DNA of 64,000 nucleotides from Dermatophilus congolensis (lineage in GTDB: Bacteria; Actinomycetota; Actinomycetes; Actinomycetales; Dermatophilaceae), in NCBI RefSeq assembly GCF_900447215.1, contig NZ_UFYA01000001.1, forward strand, positions 1,984,001 to 2,048,000, read 5' to 3'. A model generated the notes under the pieces. That model had not been told where the DNA came from. It did not search any database and saw only the letters and a program-made list of their open reading frames with translations. How positions within the stretch are numbered: position 1 is the stretch's first letter; each line of letters opens with the position of its first letter. The translations under genes and the position numbers were made by a program. This document shows, one piece after another, positions 1-8,643 of this stretch.

Positions 1-1
1 T

Positions 2-631
2 CCTGCGGGTGCATATGCGCTGGCAGCGCGGGATGACCGGAGTGTGACTGCGGTGTCGTCGCAAGGCTGGTGGCGTTTGCGTTCAGGGGTTCCTGCAGGT
101 GCGGTGCGTCCGTTTGAAAGTGCTACGCCAGATGCGTTGCCTAAGGATGTTCGGCCGCGGGTGGTGGGCTATGTGGGTGAGTCGGTTGTGTTGGAGTATC
201 CGGCTTTTGGGAATCGTCGTGCGGAGTTGGTTGTGCATAGCGATACGGGGCCGCAGTTGCAGGTGGCTTTTCGGGGAGTTGCTCCGCCGAAGACGGGTAA
301 GGAGGAGAGGCTGATTGGTTCTCCGGCACGGACGTGGGGCGTGTATGGGCGTGCGCTTGTGGATGCTGCGGGGGGTTCGGTCTCTGATTTGGGGCAGTGG
401 CGTTCTAGTCATGTGACGGATAGGCATGTGTATGGGGTGAGTGCGGGGCGTGCTTCAGTTGCTGGTCCTGGGCAGGGTGTTACGGCGTTGCCTTCTGGGG
501 CTGATGTGCCGGAGGCGGAGTCAGATTCGGTGTTGGCGGTGCGTGTGGCTGGTCCAGCGCGTTCGCGTGATGGGGGTCAAGCTTTGGCAGAGGGGCAGCA
601 GGGGGTGGTGGTGTTGCTGCGCAAGGGTTAG
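2..631 (+). CDS. C-terminal part of an unrecognised protein (5' end outside window)
   Basis: The reading frame is open from the first complete codon at position 2 to a TAG at 629-631, so the gene starts upstream of the window. About 209 residues are visible. They are rich in Val, Gly, Ala, Arg and Ser and show no membrane segment, cysteine pair or family motif that I recognise. The GTG at position 44 could serve as a start, but the codons before it read as normal protein and no ribosome binding site precedes it, so a partial gene is more likely. The end overlaps the stop of the convergent MFS gene by four bases. Product unknown. Confidence 0.6.
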   Translation, partial: PAGAYALAARDDRSVTAVSSQGWWRLRSGVPAGAVRPFESATPDALPKDVRPRVVGYVGESVVLEYPAFGNRRAELVVHSDTGPQLQVAFRGVAPPKTGKEERLIGSPARTWGVYGRALVDAAGGSVSDLGQWRSSHVTDRHVYGVSAGRASVAGPGQGVTALPSGADVPEAESDSVLAVRVAGPARSRDGGQALAEGQQGVVVLLRKG

Positions 632-1830
632 TGCTGTGGTGTGCGGGTTTCTTTGACGGGTAGCCAGGCCAGGGCGGCCAGGCTGGTGAGGATGCCAGTA
701 GTGGTGAAAGCCAGGCAGTAGCCCTGTTGGGGGCTGGTGGTGAGCGTGACGGTCCATCCTGTGATGACTGGCCCCAGGATTGTTCCTGCGTCCATCATCA
801 TCTGGAAGCTGGAGAGAACTTTTCCGCCGTTGCGGTTGGGGCCGATGATGTCGGCTATGGCTGCTTGTTGGGCTGGGTGGATGAGGCCTGCTCCTAGGCC
901 TGCGATGAATGAGGCGGTTAGGAAGAGGGGTAGGGCTTCGGAGAGGGCGAGAGCTGCAGTGGCAGCACCGTTTGTGATGAGTCCGATGATGATGAAAGGG
1001 CGTCGTCCGTAGCGATCGGTTGCGTTACCTGCGGTGGTCAAGGCGAGGGCGTTGCCGATGGCGAAGGCGGTCAGTGCGATGCCTGCCCAGCGGATTCCGA
1101 GGGTGGGCATGGCTGCTGCGTAGAGGGGGATGAGTGCGACGCGTACGCCGAAGTTGGCCCAGCCATGGCTGAAGGCGGTCAGGAGAACTGCGCGGTAGGC
1201 GGGGTGGTGGAGGGCTTGGCCGGTGGTGATAGTGGGGCGATTGGTGTGGGGGCCGGTGGTGGTTGGTGCTGGTTCGGTGAGGAAAGTAGCGACGACGGCG
1301 GTGGCGGTGAGGAGCATTGTTGCGTACACGATGAAGGGGATGCGGTATCCGGCTTCAGCGGTGAGGCCACCGACGATGGGGCCGGCTATGTTTCCGATGA
1401 GGAAGGCTGCGCCGAGGGCAGAGGAGCAGCGTCCGCGGATGTTGGCTGGGGATAGGCGCACCATGAGGGCGGAGGAGGATACGACGAACATGGCTGAGCC
1501 GATTCCGCCGAGGGTGCGGTAGGTCAGCAGTTGGGTGTAGTTGGTGGCTAGGGCGCATGCTCCGGTGGATAGAGCGACGATGAGTAGGCCACTCATGTAG
1601 ATGCGTCGTTCGCCGAGTTTGTCGACGAGGGCACCGCTGGCTGGGGCGGCTGCGAAGCGGGCGAAAGCGAATGCGCTGATGATGGCGCTGGCTGCTTGGA
1701 CGCCGACGTTGAAGCTGGCGGCGTATTGGGGCAGTACGGGCGCGACGAGTCCAAAGCCGATGGAGACGCAGAAGGCTGCGCTGACGAGGATCCAGATTTC
1801 GCGGGGTATGGGGGTGCGGGTTGTGGGCAT
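628..1830 (-). CDS. MFS transporter, drug/metabolite exporter type
   Basis: A 400-residue major facilitator protein predicted to have 12 membrane helices. It resembles proton-driven multidrug or small-molecule exporters. The first helix runs into a GFGLVAPVLPQY segment, and a DKLGERR loop between helices 2 and 3 fits the family's G-x3-D-x2-G-R-R/K signature. A second DRYGRRP loop begins the C-terminal half. I chose ATG at 1830 because the longer frame (to 2046) adds about 70 hydrophilic, Pro/His-rich residues unlike an MFS N-terminus. It is transcribed away from the gene at 2024 and ends against the upstream partial gene. The substrate cannot be read from the sequence. Confidence 0.85.
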   Translation of the reverse strand: MPTTRTPIPREIWILVSAAFCVSIGFGLVAPVLPQYAASFNVGVQAASAIISAFAFARFAAAPASGALVDKLGERRIYMSGLLIVALSTGACALATNYTQLLTYRTLGGIGSAMFVVSSSALMVRLSPANIRGRCSSALGAAFLIGNIAGPIVGGLTAEAGYRIPFIVYATMLLTATAVVATFLTEPAPTTTGPHTNRPTITTGQALHHPAYRAVLLTAFSHGWANFGVRVALIPLYAAAMPTLGIRWAGIALTAFAIGNALALTTAGNATDRYGRRPFIIIGLITNGAATAALALSEALPLFLTASFIAGLGAGLIHPAQQAAIADIIGPNRNGGKVLSSFQMMMDAGTILGPVITGWTVTLTTSPQQGYCLAFTTTGILTSLAALAWLPVKETRTPQH

Positions 1831-2023
1831 CGTGGCAAGTATGACGTGGGGCGGGTGGTTGGGTTGGGTGGTTGGGGCGTGTTGGTGGGTGAGTATGCGT
1901 TGTGGGTAAAAGGTTTCACTTTTGGGTGGTGGTGGCCGATGTGGGGTGAAGGACAGGAAGTCCGTACTGATATTCCCCTCTCGGTGTTTGCGCCGAACCG
2001 TCCGTACAGACCGGAGCCTTACT

Positions 2024-2416
2024 ATGCGCACCACGTATTCGTCCACTGCTCGTTCGACTAAGCATCAGCCGCGTCGGGCTGAAACTGATGCGAGGTTGGC
2101 GCGGCCTACGCGCCGTTATTCAGTGTTGAATGATTTTCGGTATTTGACTGCTGATGATGTGGAGTTATTGCGAGCGGCTACGGGTGAGGCTGCTGATCGT
2201 GAGGATCCGAAAAGTCAGTTTGCTCAGCAGTTGGCGTTGGATCGGCGTCGTGGTGATTTGGAGCGGGATGCGCCAGTGACGGCGACGTATTTGCGGGACG
2301 CGTCGGTGCGTATTGAGCGTGAGAACGCTGGTCGAGTAGCGTTTCGTAATCCGTATGCGGGTAAGGCGTATGAGCGTGCAGTGAATTGGTTGGTTAAGCG
2401 CGGTTTGGTGGGGTGA
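2024..2416 (+). CDS. Small hypothetical protein
   Basis: A 130-residue protein, very rich in Arg, Ala, Asp and Glu, with no membrane segment and no recognised domain. ATG at 2024 is preceded by a GGAG about eight bases upstream, which is why I prefer it to the in-frame start at 1922. A middle segment (YLTADDVELLRAATGEAADR) and the charged remainder look like a small helical cytoplasmic protein. It lies divergent from the MFS gene across about 190 bases. Codon choice fits neighbouring genes, supporting a real gene, but I cannot give a function. Confidence 0.55.
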   Translation: MRTTYSSTARSTKHQPRRAETDARLARPTRRYSVLNDFRYLTADDVELLRAATGEAADREDPKSQFAQQLALDRRRGDLERDAPVTATYLRDASVRIERENAGRVAFRNPYAGKAYERAVNWLVKRGLVG

Positions 2417-2475
2417 GGGGTGTGGGGTGGGCGCCCTTTTAGTCTGAGTTGATAGGTGCCTCTTCGTTATCGCGG

Positions 2476-3480
2476 ATGGATGGTCCTGTTGAGCCTGTGC
2501 GTTGTTTGGCGGATGGGACTGTGAAGCAGGTGAATCCGTTTAGTGGGACGCAGGTGTGGACGGTTCCGGGCAGGGCGTTGCGTCCGGTGGGTTCGGGGGC
2601 GGCGTCGGTGGGGGGTAGTTTCGGCTTCTCAGGCACGGTCATTGTGTGCGTTTTGTGAGGGGCAGCGGTTGTCGACTCCGCCGGAGCGGGAGCGGGTGGT
2701 GTGGGAAGGGGACAGTGGGTTTTCGTGAGGGGCTGAGTGCTGGTGAGGTGGCTGAGCAGAGTGCGGAGTTTCGGCGGGTGCCGATTTGTTTGCGATTTTG
2801 GATTGGCCGTATTGGCGGGACAACCATGGGTTAGATGCTTCGGGTGAGGTATTGGCTCGGCGGGATGCGTATTTAGCGGATTCGGCGGGGCGGGAGCATG
2901 TGGTGGCGGTGTTGCGGGCTAAGGCTGCGGCGATGGGGTGTTCGGTAGATGGGGTTCCTGCTGAGGGTGAGCGGGAGGCTTTTGCGCAGGCGGCTACGGA
3001 TTTTTGCTGGTGGCTATGAGGTGGTGATTGGGCGGCGTCATGTGACGAATGCTGGTAAGGGTGTGCTGGCTGGGTCTGGGACGTTGTCTGCACAGGAGCA
3101 TGCGGCTTTTATGGAGTTGACGGTGCGTGGGGTGGTGGATCTGTATGAGCGGATTCCGGTTGCGGGGGCTCCGGATGCGTTTTGGACGTGGGGTGTGGGG
3201 TATGCGGCCAGGCGGGGTGGATGTGCCGGTGAATGAGGAGTGGCATTATCGTCTGCCGGGGTTGGGGGTGCCGATGCCGTGGCGGGTGGTGGTGAAGTGG
3301 CGTATTAGCAATGTGGCTGGGTTTGAGGGTGGGACGAAAATTTATGTGAACACGATCGATCCGTGGGGTGTGCGCGATCGGGTAGTTGCGGGGTTGGTTC
3401 AGTTGCGTGCTTCAGGTGGGTTGGCTGATGGGGTGGCGGTGGGGCAGGAGTGTTGGGCGGGGACGTTGCGGTATGTGTGA
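2476..3480 (+). pseudogene. Decayed DUF4921 (GalT-like) gene, several frameshifts and an internal deletion
   Basis: Successive fragments in different frames read as one DUF4921 protein. These are LADGTVKQVNPFSGTQVWTV (about 2500-2560), CAFCEGQRLSTPPERERVVW (about 2650-2710), ILDWPYWRDNHGLDASGEVL (about 2795-2855), GYEVVIGRRHVTNAGKG (about 3012-3063) and VNEEWHYRLPGLGVPMPWRV (about 3229-3290), ending in a GFEGGTKIYVNTIDPWGVRD segment. At least four frame changes are needed. From memory of the family, the central histidine-containing stretch between the ERIP segment and the NEEW segment, with the HIT-like active site of galactose-1-phosphate uridylyltransferase relatives, is missing. A translated product is therefore very unlikely to be functional. 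No stretch is long enough alone to be a gene. Confidence 0.8.
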
Positions 3481-3485
3481 GGTGC

Positions 3486-4355
3486 TTATATCCAGGCGAT
3501 ATGGCCGGCGAGAAGCGTGTATCCGATGAAGGCCACGATGTCGATGAGGGCGTGGGCGATGACGATGGGTAGGACGCGGTGGGTGCGTGCGTAGACGGTG
3601 CCGAGAATCAGTCCCATACAGATATTGCCGATGAATCCGCCGAATCCTTGGTAGAGGTGGTAGGTACCGCGCAGGAGTGCGGACAGGAGGAGGATAGGCA
3701 GGACCGCGCGGGTGGCGGGGATCCACTCGTTGGATGGGGTGGGTGGGATTTTTCCTTTGGCGAGGCGGTCGGCGTTGCGGGCTTGTTCCCATCGGGTGAA
3801 GAGGTATCCGATGAGGATAATCTCTTCGCAGATGGCGTTGGCGAGAGAGGCGAGAATGAGAATGGGGGTGCTCCACCAGTGGTCGCCGAGGCTGGCGGCG
3901 GAGACGGTGGTGTTGATGTTGAGTGCTTTAGCGCCGAGGTAGAGGCCGAGTCCGGGGATACCAATGCAGGTGGCCAGGACTGTTCCGAGTGCGAGGTCAT
4001 TTGCTGGGGTGTGCAGGTGCCATCCGATGCGGTGGTCGGTGGTGGTGTCGTCGCGGCGCATGAGGTGCAGGGCTAGGAGTGCAGGAATGATGAGCAGGAT
4101 GATGCGCAGCAGCTGGTAGGCGAGGTCGAGCCAGGGGCGGTCGGGGGTGATGGGGGTGTTGAGTGTGCTGGTTTGGGCGGAGAGGGCGATGTCACGGGTG
4201 AGTCGGTCGGTGATAGCAAGGATGGCGCGTAGGGCGGAGGCGCCGATGCTGACTCCGAGGACGAGACACATTTCGGTGCGGAGGGTTTTACTGGGTAGGT
4301 GTGATGCGGGTAGTCCGATGTAGGGTCGTTCAGGCAGAGGGTTGGGGGTGTGCAC
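3486..4355 (-). CDS. CPBP family intramembrane metalloprotease
   Basis: A 289-residue membrane protein of the CPBP (CAAX protease and bacteriocin-processing, Abi) family. Known members cleave peptides within membranes. The three family motifs are present: a Glu-Glu pair at 177-178 (NAICEEIILIGYL), Arg229 with His233 in RGTYHLYQG, and His268 with Asp272 in the last conserved helix. Six or more hydrophobic helices are visible. The GTG start at 4355 overlaps the GTG start of the divergent gene by six bases, so one start may be wrong. An internal ATG lies near 4271. The substrate is unknown. Confidence 0.8.
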   Translation of the reverse strand: MHTPNPLPERPYIGLPASHLPSKTLRTEMCLVLGVSIGASALRAILAITDRLTRDIALSAQTSTLNTPITPDRPWLDLAYQLLRIILLIIPALLALHLMRRDDTTTDHRIGWHLHTPANDLALGTVLATCIGIPGLGLYLGAKALNINTTVSAASLGDHWWSTPILILASLANAICEEIILIGYLFTRWEQARNADRLAKGKIPPTPSNEWIPATRAVLPILLLSALLRGTYHLYQGFGGFIGNICMGLILGTVYARTHRVLPIVIAHALIDIVAFIGYTLLAGHIAWI

Positions 4356-5180
4356 TTGTCTAGGCTAGTTGCTGCTGGGCGCGCGGTTTTGAGGCGGTGG
4401 CGCCGGTTTTCGCAGCGACGTGTTTCTGGTGAGGTTAGGTCGCTGCGGTGGTGGGATGTAGCTGTGGTGGGGGTGGTGTTGTTTGGGTTACCTGTGTATT
4501 CGTCGACGGTTGCGTTTGTTGCGTCTCGGCGCGAATCGGCTGATAGCGGGGTTTCTGTCTTTGATGATGGAGTGGATTTTGGGCCGCAAGAGAACATTGC
4601 AGCGCTTGTGCAGCAGGCTGCTCTTTTGGTGGCGGGGGCGGGGTATCTGGGGGTTCGTGGGGTTGGTTCTGGGGGGTGGAGTTTGCGCCCGACGGTGCGG
4701 GGGTCTGCGCTTGGTGTAGGGATGTTTGTGGCTGTTGGGCTTGTTTATGACGTGCTGTCTTGGCTTTACTCAGATGTGTTTGCGCAGGAGGAGAGCATTT
4801 CGGAAGACGCTGTGGTGGGTGCGCAGGGAAATGAGGTGTCTTGGTGGCGGGCCCAGTTCGGTCATATCGATGGGTCTTTGTTGCTGTATTCGGTGCTGAA
4901 TGGTTTTTATGAGGAGTTCTTTTTCCTCGGTATGTGCGCGGCGGTGGAGCCGGAGTTCCGGCGTCCTGTGTTTTTTTCTTCGCTAGCACTGCGGGGGTCT
5001 ATCCACACATATCAAGGTTTTTTTGTTTCTGCTTTTTTCAGCATGGTATTAGGGCCAGCTTTCTATGGCATATATACCCGAGAAGATAAACGTGATTTGT
5101 ACCCTCTTATGTTTGCTCATGTGTTAGCTGATATTTTTGGGGTAAGCGCTTTAGGTCTATTTTTTCCGGAATCTGACTAG
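4350..5180 (+). CDS. Divergent CPBP-type membrane protease
   Basis: A 276-residue membrane protein with the CPBP motif set in a divergent form: Glu-Glu at 188-189 (NGFYEEFFFLGM), Arg215 and His219 in RGSIHTYQG, and His257 with Asp261 in HVLADIFG. An AGAGG-type ribosome binding site precedes the GTG at 4350. The first 35 residues are Arg-rich and would lie in the cytoplasm. Together with the opposite-strand neighbour it forms a divergent pair of CPBP proteins that hardly resemble each other outside the motifs, so a recent duplication is unlikely. Base composition becomes more AT-rich toward the 3' end. Function inferred from family only. Confidence 0.7.
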   Translation: MHLSRLVAAGRAVLRRWRRFSQRRVSGEVRSLRWWDVAVVGVVLFGLPVYSSTVAFVASRRESADSGVSVFDDGVDFGPQENIAALVQQAALLVAGAGYLGVRGVGSGGWSLRPTVRGSALGVGMFVAVGLVYDVLSWLYSDVFAQEESISEDAVVGAQGNEVSWWRAQFGHIDGSLLLYSVLNGFYEEFFFLGMCAAVEPEFRRPVFFSSLALRGSIHTYQGFFVSAFFSMVLGPAFYGIYTREDKRDLYPLMFAHVLADIFGVSALGLFFPESD

Positions 5181-5479
5181 GAATGCTTTTTGGGGAGGTT
5201 CTTGGAGTAAGAGATTTCTCTTTGAACTTTGAAGATGTGCTCATATCCGGTTCTATCGATCCGATTGAGGCACTTGTTCCCTGTGAGCATCGATTCGGTC
5301 CTGGAAGTTGCGTCCGGAAACTTTGCATGTGTGTGATGACCTAAACCCTCAGCAAGTCAATGGAACCCCAAGCCACCGGATGCCTTCCTCCTCTAGCAGA
5401 TGAGGCGACACGCCGAACGTTTCCAACAAGTCCTGGCAGGTCGCCTCACCTCAACCCACGTGACGGCTACGCTGACGGA
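5181..5479. other. Intergenic stretch, possible tiny ORF
   Basis: About 300 bases, more AT-rich than the surroundings, between the second CPBP gene and the PhzF-like gene. A 53-codon frame runs on the + strand from ATG at 5183 to TAA at 5344, starting two bases after the previous stop. It has no convincing ribosome binding site or homology. A longer minus-strand frame (5107-5328) overlaps the CPBP gene and looks non-coding. I see no hairpin or tRNA. Confidence 0.3.
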
Positions 5480-6343
5480 ATGGAGATCACCTACCGCCTC
5501 GTCAACGTCTTTACGGACGGTGACGATCCTTTTTCGGGCAATGCTGTAGCCATCTTCGAGGATGGTTCTGAACTCTCGACCTATCAGATGCAGGCGCTCT
5601 CGCAAGAGCTGAACCAAGAAGCGGTGTTCATCTTTCCCAACGATGATCCCGCAAACGCACAAGTACGTTTCTTCTCTCCTCACCAGAAGAAGGGTTTCGC
5701 TGGTAGCGCATCGCTGGCCACGGCTCACGTGGTGCGGGACATGATGGGCAGCACCGGAGACGTGACGCTGCACGAGGCACAGTACGGCAACTACCACGTC
5801 CAGCACGTCGCCGACAGCGAAAACAAATGGATGTTCCAAGGCAGCCAGCGCCAAACCCGCGAGCTGAAAGCCTCACCGCAGATCCTTGCTTCTCTGGTTG
5901 GTTTATCGCTAGATGCCATTGCGGCGGCCCCGGCCACCGTCTCCTCAACCAGCGGCACCGGCGGAATCATTTTGCCTGTTCGCACGATTGACGATGTTCG
6001 GGAAACTCGCCTGGACGCACGACTACTGCACTCGTACGCGATGCTGCTCAACACGGTCCCGTCGGTGTACGTATGGGCTGAGAGCGACGAAGACGAGGTC
6101 ATCCACTCACGTATGTTCTACGGCCCTCGTGGCGGTGTCTTGGAGGTAGCCGCAACCGGCTCCGGTGCAGCTAACCTCGGCGCCTGGTTCGCTTCTCAGG
6201 GGCGCGGCCCAATCAGTCGACACATTCGCCAAGGCCGCCCATTGGGTCGTGGCAGCCACGTCGACCTTACGGTTGATGAATCTGGCGATATCTTCGTGGG
6301 TGGACGCACTCTCGAGGTGTCGCGCGGAACGTTCCACATCTGA
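5480..6343 (+). CDS. PhzF family isomerase-like protein
   Basis: A 287-residue protein of the PhzF/diaminopimelate-epimerase fold family, cytoplasmic. Visible features are the N-terminal GNAVAIF loop (residues 20-26), the catalytic-type Glu47 in NQEAVFIF (equivalent to Glu45 of Pseudomonas PhzF), a first-domain FFSPHQKKGFAGSASLATA segment and a second-domain VAATGSGAANLG loop. In the typical family these loops read P-F-A-G-H and D-P-V-T-G-S-A, so both are altered here. I use ATG at 5480; the 40 extra residues of the longer frame look non-coding. No phenazine genes are nearby, so the substrate is unknown and phenazine synthesis should not be inferred. Confidence 0.8.
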   Translation: MEITYRLVNVFTDGDDPFSGNAVAIFEDGSELSTYQMQALSQELNQEAVFIFPNDDPANAQVRFFSPHQKKGFAGSASLATAHVVRDMMGSTGDVTLHEAQYGNYHVQHVADSENKWMFQGSQRQTRELKASPQILASLVGLSLDAIAAAPATVSSTSGTGGIILPVRTIDDVRETRLDARLLHSYAMLLNTVPSVYVWAESDEDEVIHSRMFYGPRGGVLEVAATGSGAANLGAWFASQGRGPISRHIRQGRPLGRGSHVDLTVDESGDIFVGGRTLEVSRGTFHI

Positions 6344-6413
6344 CCGATCACGTCCTACCGCAATGTAATTGCTGACGGAAAGTCGTCGGTTCGGTGTCAT
6401 CCTGAGGAGAGGT

Positions 6414-6689
6414 ATGAACGAGAAAATCTTCGACCTAGTCGGTACGGGCGTTGCGCTCGCTGCTGGCGCCGTCGCGAACAAGCTGGTGGGTTTGGTGTGG
6501 CGCGGTGTCGTCGGCGAACCACCGGAAAATCCTGATGACCCGGAAGAAACTTCCTTCGCGGAGGCGATGGGTTTTGCGATTTTGTCGGCTGTGTTTATGG
6601 CGACATTCAAGCTCGTAGCGAGCCGTAAGTTGCACGCTTACTACAACGACTCGAAGAAGCCACTCGGCGCGCCTGCGGAAAATAGCTAA
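6414..6689 (+). CDS. DUF4235 domain membrane protein
   Basis: A 91-residue protein matching the actinobacterial DUF4235 family, small integral membrane proteins of unknown function. Two hydrophobic segments (around residues 9-30 and 53-70) flank a short acidic loop with the typical PPENPDDPEET-like sequence after a VWRGVVG segment. The gene starts at ATG 6414 behind a GAGGAGAGG ribosome binding site and is followed at once by a very strong inverted repeat. It appears to be a single-gene unit. Confidence 0.75.
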   Translation: MNEKIFDLVGTGVALAAGAVANKLVGLVWRGVVGEPPENPDDPEETSFAEAMGFAILSAVFMATFKLVASRKLHAYYNDSKKPLGAPAENS

Positions 6690-6699
6690 ACCGTTACCG

Positions 6700-6757
6700 G
6701 CCCCGATGTGGTGTGGCCCACCCCCAATATTGGGGGTGGGCCACACCACATCGGGGC
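6700..6757. terminator. Perfect 58-bp palindrome, likely terminator
   Basis: Two 29-base arms (6700-6728 and 6729-6757) are exact reverse complements with no spacer, ten bases after the DUF4235 stop. No T-run follows, so it would be a stem-only terminator of the type common in actinobacteria. A site-specific DNA-binding role cannot be excluded. Confidence 0.65.
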
Positions 6758-6801
6758 TCATCTTCGCCGAAACAGCCAGATAGCGCAGCTACGGTGCTGA
6801 T

Positions 6802-7518
6802 ATGAGCACTCACATCGTCGTGACAGGTGGCGGAGGCTTCTCCATGTCTGCAGACCACCGCGCCAGCGCAGCAGACCGATTCATCCTGTCCCTGACTGAC
6901 AGACCCAACCCGCTCGTGTGCTTTGTCCCTACCGCCTCAGGCGATAATGGGCTGTATATCTCACAGTTTTTCAACGCCTACAGTGGGCTGGGCGTACGAA
7001 CTTGCGTATTAACGCTGTGGACAGGCGCAGCGGACTCTATCGCGCGCATGGACGAAGCAGACGTGTTCATCATCGGTGGCGGAAACACCGTGAATCTATT
7101 GGCACTCTGGTCCGCGCACGGAGTAAGCGACAAACTACGCAGCTACACCCAAGATCAGGGACGCGACATCGTCATTGCGGGCAACGCCGCTGGCGCAGCC
7201 GCACTCTACGAAGCTTGCGCCACAGACGGATTCGGTAACGGCATCTCCGCCCTGCCCTTCGGGCTGGGGCTGCTACCTGGAAGCTTCTGCCCACACTACA
7301 ACTCAGAACCCGACCGCGCACCGCGGTACCAACAGCTCGTGGATACCTCCGCCCTACCGGCTGGATACGCCGTCGACGATGCTGCAGGCATTCACTACTT
7401 AGACGGCCAAGTCCAGTCGTTCTGGGCTGAGTGCACCGGCGCCGGAGTGTATCGAGTAGAGCCAGCAGAGAACGGCGCTCGCATTAGTGCCGAAACAATG
7501 CATCCCCTCCCTTCCTAA
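6802..7518 (+). CDS. Peptidase S51 (PepE) family protein, catalytic Ser missing
   Basis: A 238-residue protein of the S51/PepE family, with a glutamine-amidotransferase-like fold. Active members are Asp-specific dipeptidases or cyanophycinase-like enzymes. Visible are an N-terminal TGGGGF loop, VFIIGGGNTVNLL at about 88-100, and the nucleophile elbow. In place of the usual G-x-S-A-G the elbow reads G-N-A-A-G (residues 127-131), so position 129 is Ala (codon 7186-7188). His165 in FCPHYNSE is kept. If read correctly, the protein cannot use the standard serine mechanism and may be a binding protein or inactive homologue. A short hairpin overlaps its stop codon. Confidence 0.75.
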   Translation: MSTHIVVTGGGGFSMSADHRASAADRFILSLTDRPNPLVCFVPTASGDNGLYISQFFNAYSGLGVRTCVLTLWTGAADSIARMDEADVFIIGGGNTVNLLALWSAHGVSDKLRSYTQDQGRDIVIAGNAAGAAALYEACATDGFGNGISALPFGLGLLPGSFCPHYNSEPDRAPRYQQLVDTSALPAGYAVDDAAGIHYLDGQVQSFWAECTGAGVYRVEPAENGARISAETMHPLPS

Positions 7519-7527
7519 AAGGAGGGG
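7504..7527 (+). terminator. Short GC-rich hairpin at gene end
   Basis: Seven-base arms (7504-7510, 7521-7527) pair across a ten-base loop that contains the stop codon of the S51 gene. An A-rich stretch follows on the + strand. Confidence 0.4.
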
Positions 7528-7618
7528 AAAAACTTACGGAGACAACACTTTTTCGGAAAAAGAATCTTCTTAAGTGGCTCCTACGATGTGCCGATGAGCG
7601 CATCGAGGAGGTGGCCAC

Positions 7619-8401
7619 ATGTCACATTCACGGCTTTCCCTGCTGGTTATGTCATCGGCAGCGGTGGCTTTATTGACGATCCCTGCGCTGGATCGGGCGT
7701 TTTCCGAAGGCAACAGCACACTCTTCGGCCACCCCACGGCCACCCCCTCCCCCACCGTCACTGTGACAGTGCCACCTACCTCAACCCCCACACCAAGTCG
7801 GCCCCACCCAACTCCAGCACATACCCCCGTCACAAAATCACCTGAGGGAAAACGCAAAATCGTCTATCTCACCCTCGATGACGGCCCGAGCCCCTACACC
7901 ACGAAAGCACTGGAAATTCTTTCTCGTCACAATGTGCCTGCCACCTTTTTCATGATCGGCGAAGAAGCCGCACGATACCCAGAGACTGTGGCTAAAGTTC
8001 GCGCAGCTGGACATGCCATCGGAAATCACACCTACACGCACCCATGGCTCACACATCTCAGCACACCCGAAATACGTAAACAACTACAGAAAACCGACGA
8101 CATTCTCGGAAAAACTACGTGCATGCGCCCTCCAGGCGGCCTCATCAACAAAACCGTCATCGCGCAAGCAAACAAACTAGATAAAAGTGTCATCAACTGG
8201 GATGTTGATACTCGCGACTGGCAGCGCCCCGGAACAGTAAATATCCGCTCTACCGCACTGCGACTCACCACCCCAGGATCAATCATCCTCATGCATGACG
8301 GAGGCGGAAACCGCACCCAATCCATCGGAGCACTTGATGGAATCATCAGCACTCTCAAGAGCCGCGGATACACTTTCGCAACTCTTCCACAGTGCCGCTG
8401 A
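7619..8401 (+). CDS. Secreted polysaccharide deacetylase (NodB domain)
   Basis: A 260-residue exported protein of carbohydrate esterase family 4, which removes N-acetyl groups from peptidoglycan or chitin-like polymers using a divalent metal. The N-terminus (1-25) is a signal peptide or anchor. Residues 38-75 are a Thr/Pro-rich linker. The NodB domain starts near 80 with LTLDDGP (84-90; catalytic Asp87, metal-binding Asp88), then HTYTH (His137 and His141, metal ligands), RPPGG (170-174) and a C-terminal LMHDGG. ATG at 7619 has a GAGGAGG ribosome binding site. It stands alone and ends at a strong hairpin. Peptidoglycan is the likely target (inference). Confidence 0.88.
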   Translation: MSHSRLSLLVMSSAAVALLTIPALDRAFSEGNSTLFGHPTATPSPTVTVTVPPTSTPTPSRPHPTPAHTPVTKSPEGKRKIVYLTLDDGPSPYTTKALEILSRHNVPATFFMIGEEAARYPETVAKVRAAGHAIGNHTYTHPWLTHLSTPEIRKQLQKTDDILGKTTCMRPPGGLINKTVIAQANKLDKSVINWDVDTRDWQRPGTVNIRSTALRLTTPGSIILMHDGGGNRTQSIGALDGIISTLKSRGYTFATLPQCR

Positions 8402-8418
8402 ACCCGCGCAATTTTATT

Positions 8419-8481
8419 TACTCAGATAGAGCAGGGGTTTCTCTTACTTCAAGTAAGAGAAACCCCTGCTCTATCTGAGTA
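8419..8481. terminator. 31-bp-arm inverted repeat, likely terminator
   Basis: Arms 8419-8449 and 8451-8481 are exact reverse complements with a single-base spacer (8450). It starts 18 bases after the deacetylase stop and has no T-run. Placement between two same-strand genes suggests a terminator for the upstream gene. Confidence 0.65.
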
Positions 8482-8643
8482 TCCAGAGATTCAACCGAAA
8501 CGCCCTATCACTGAGCAGACCCGAATTCGACCATCCCCTATGCCACACTCAAAGTTCATGCGCTGCCCTCCCACATTCTTGACGGAGAGCCCATTCAACA
8601 CATCACAATTCACACACCAACGCGTACCCTGCGAGGTCTTCTG

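Noticed and set aside
5480-6343. Phenazine biosynthesis
   Set aside because: Only a PhzF-family protein is present, with altered loops and no other phz genes.
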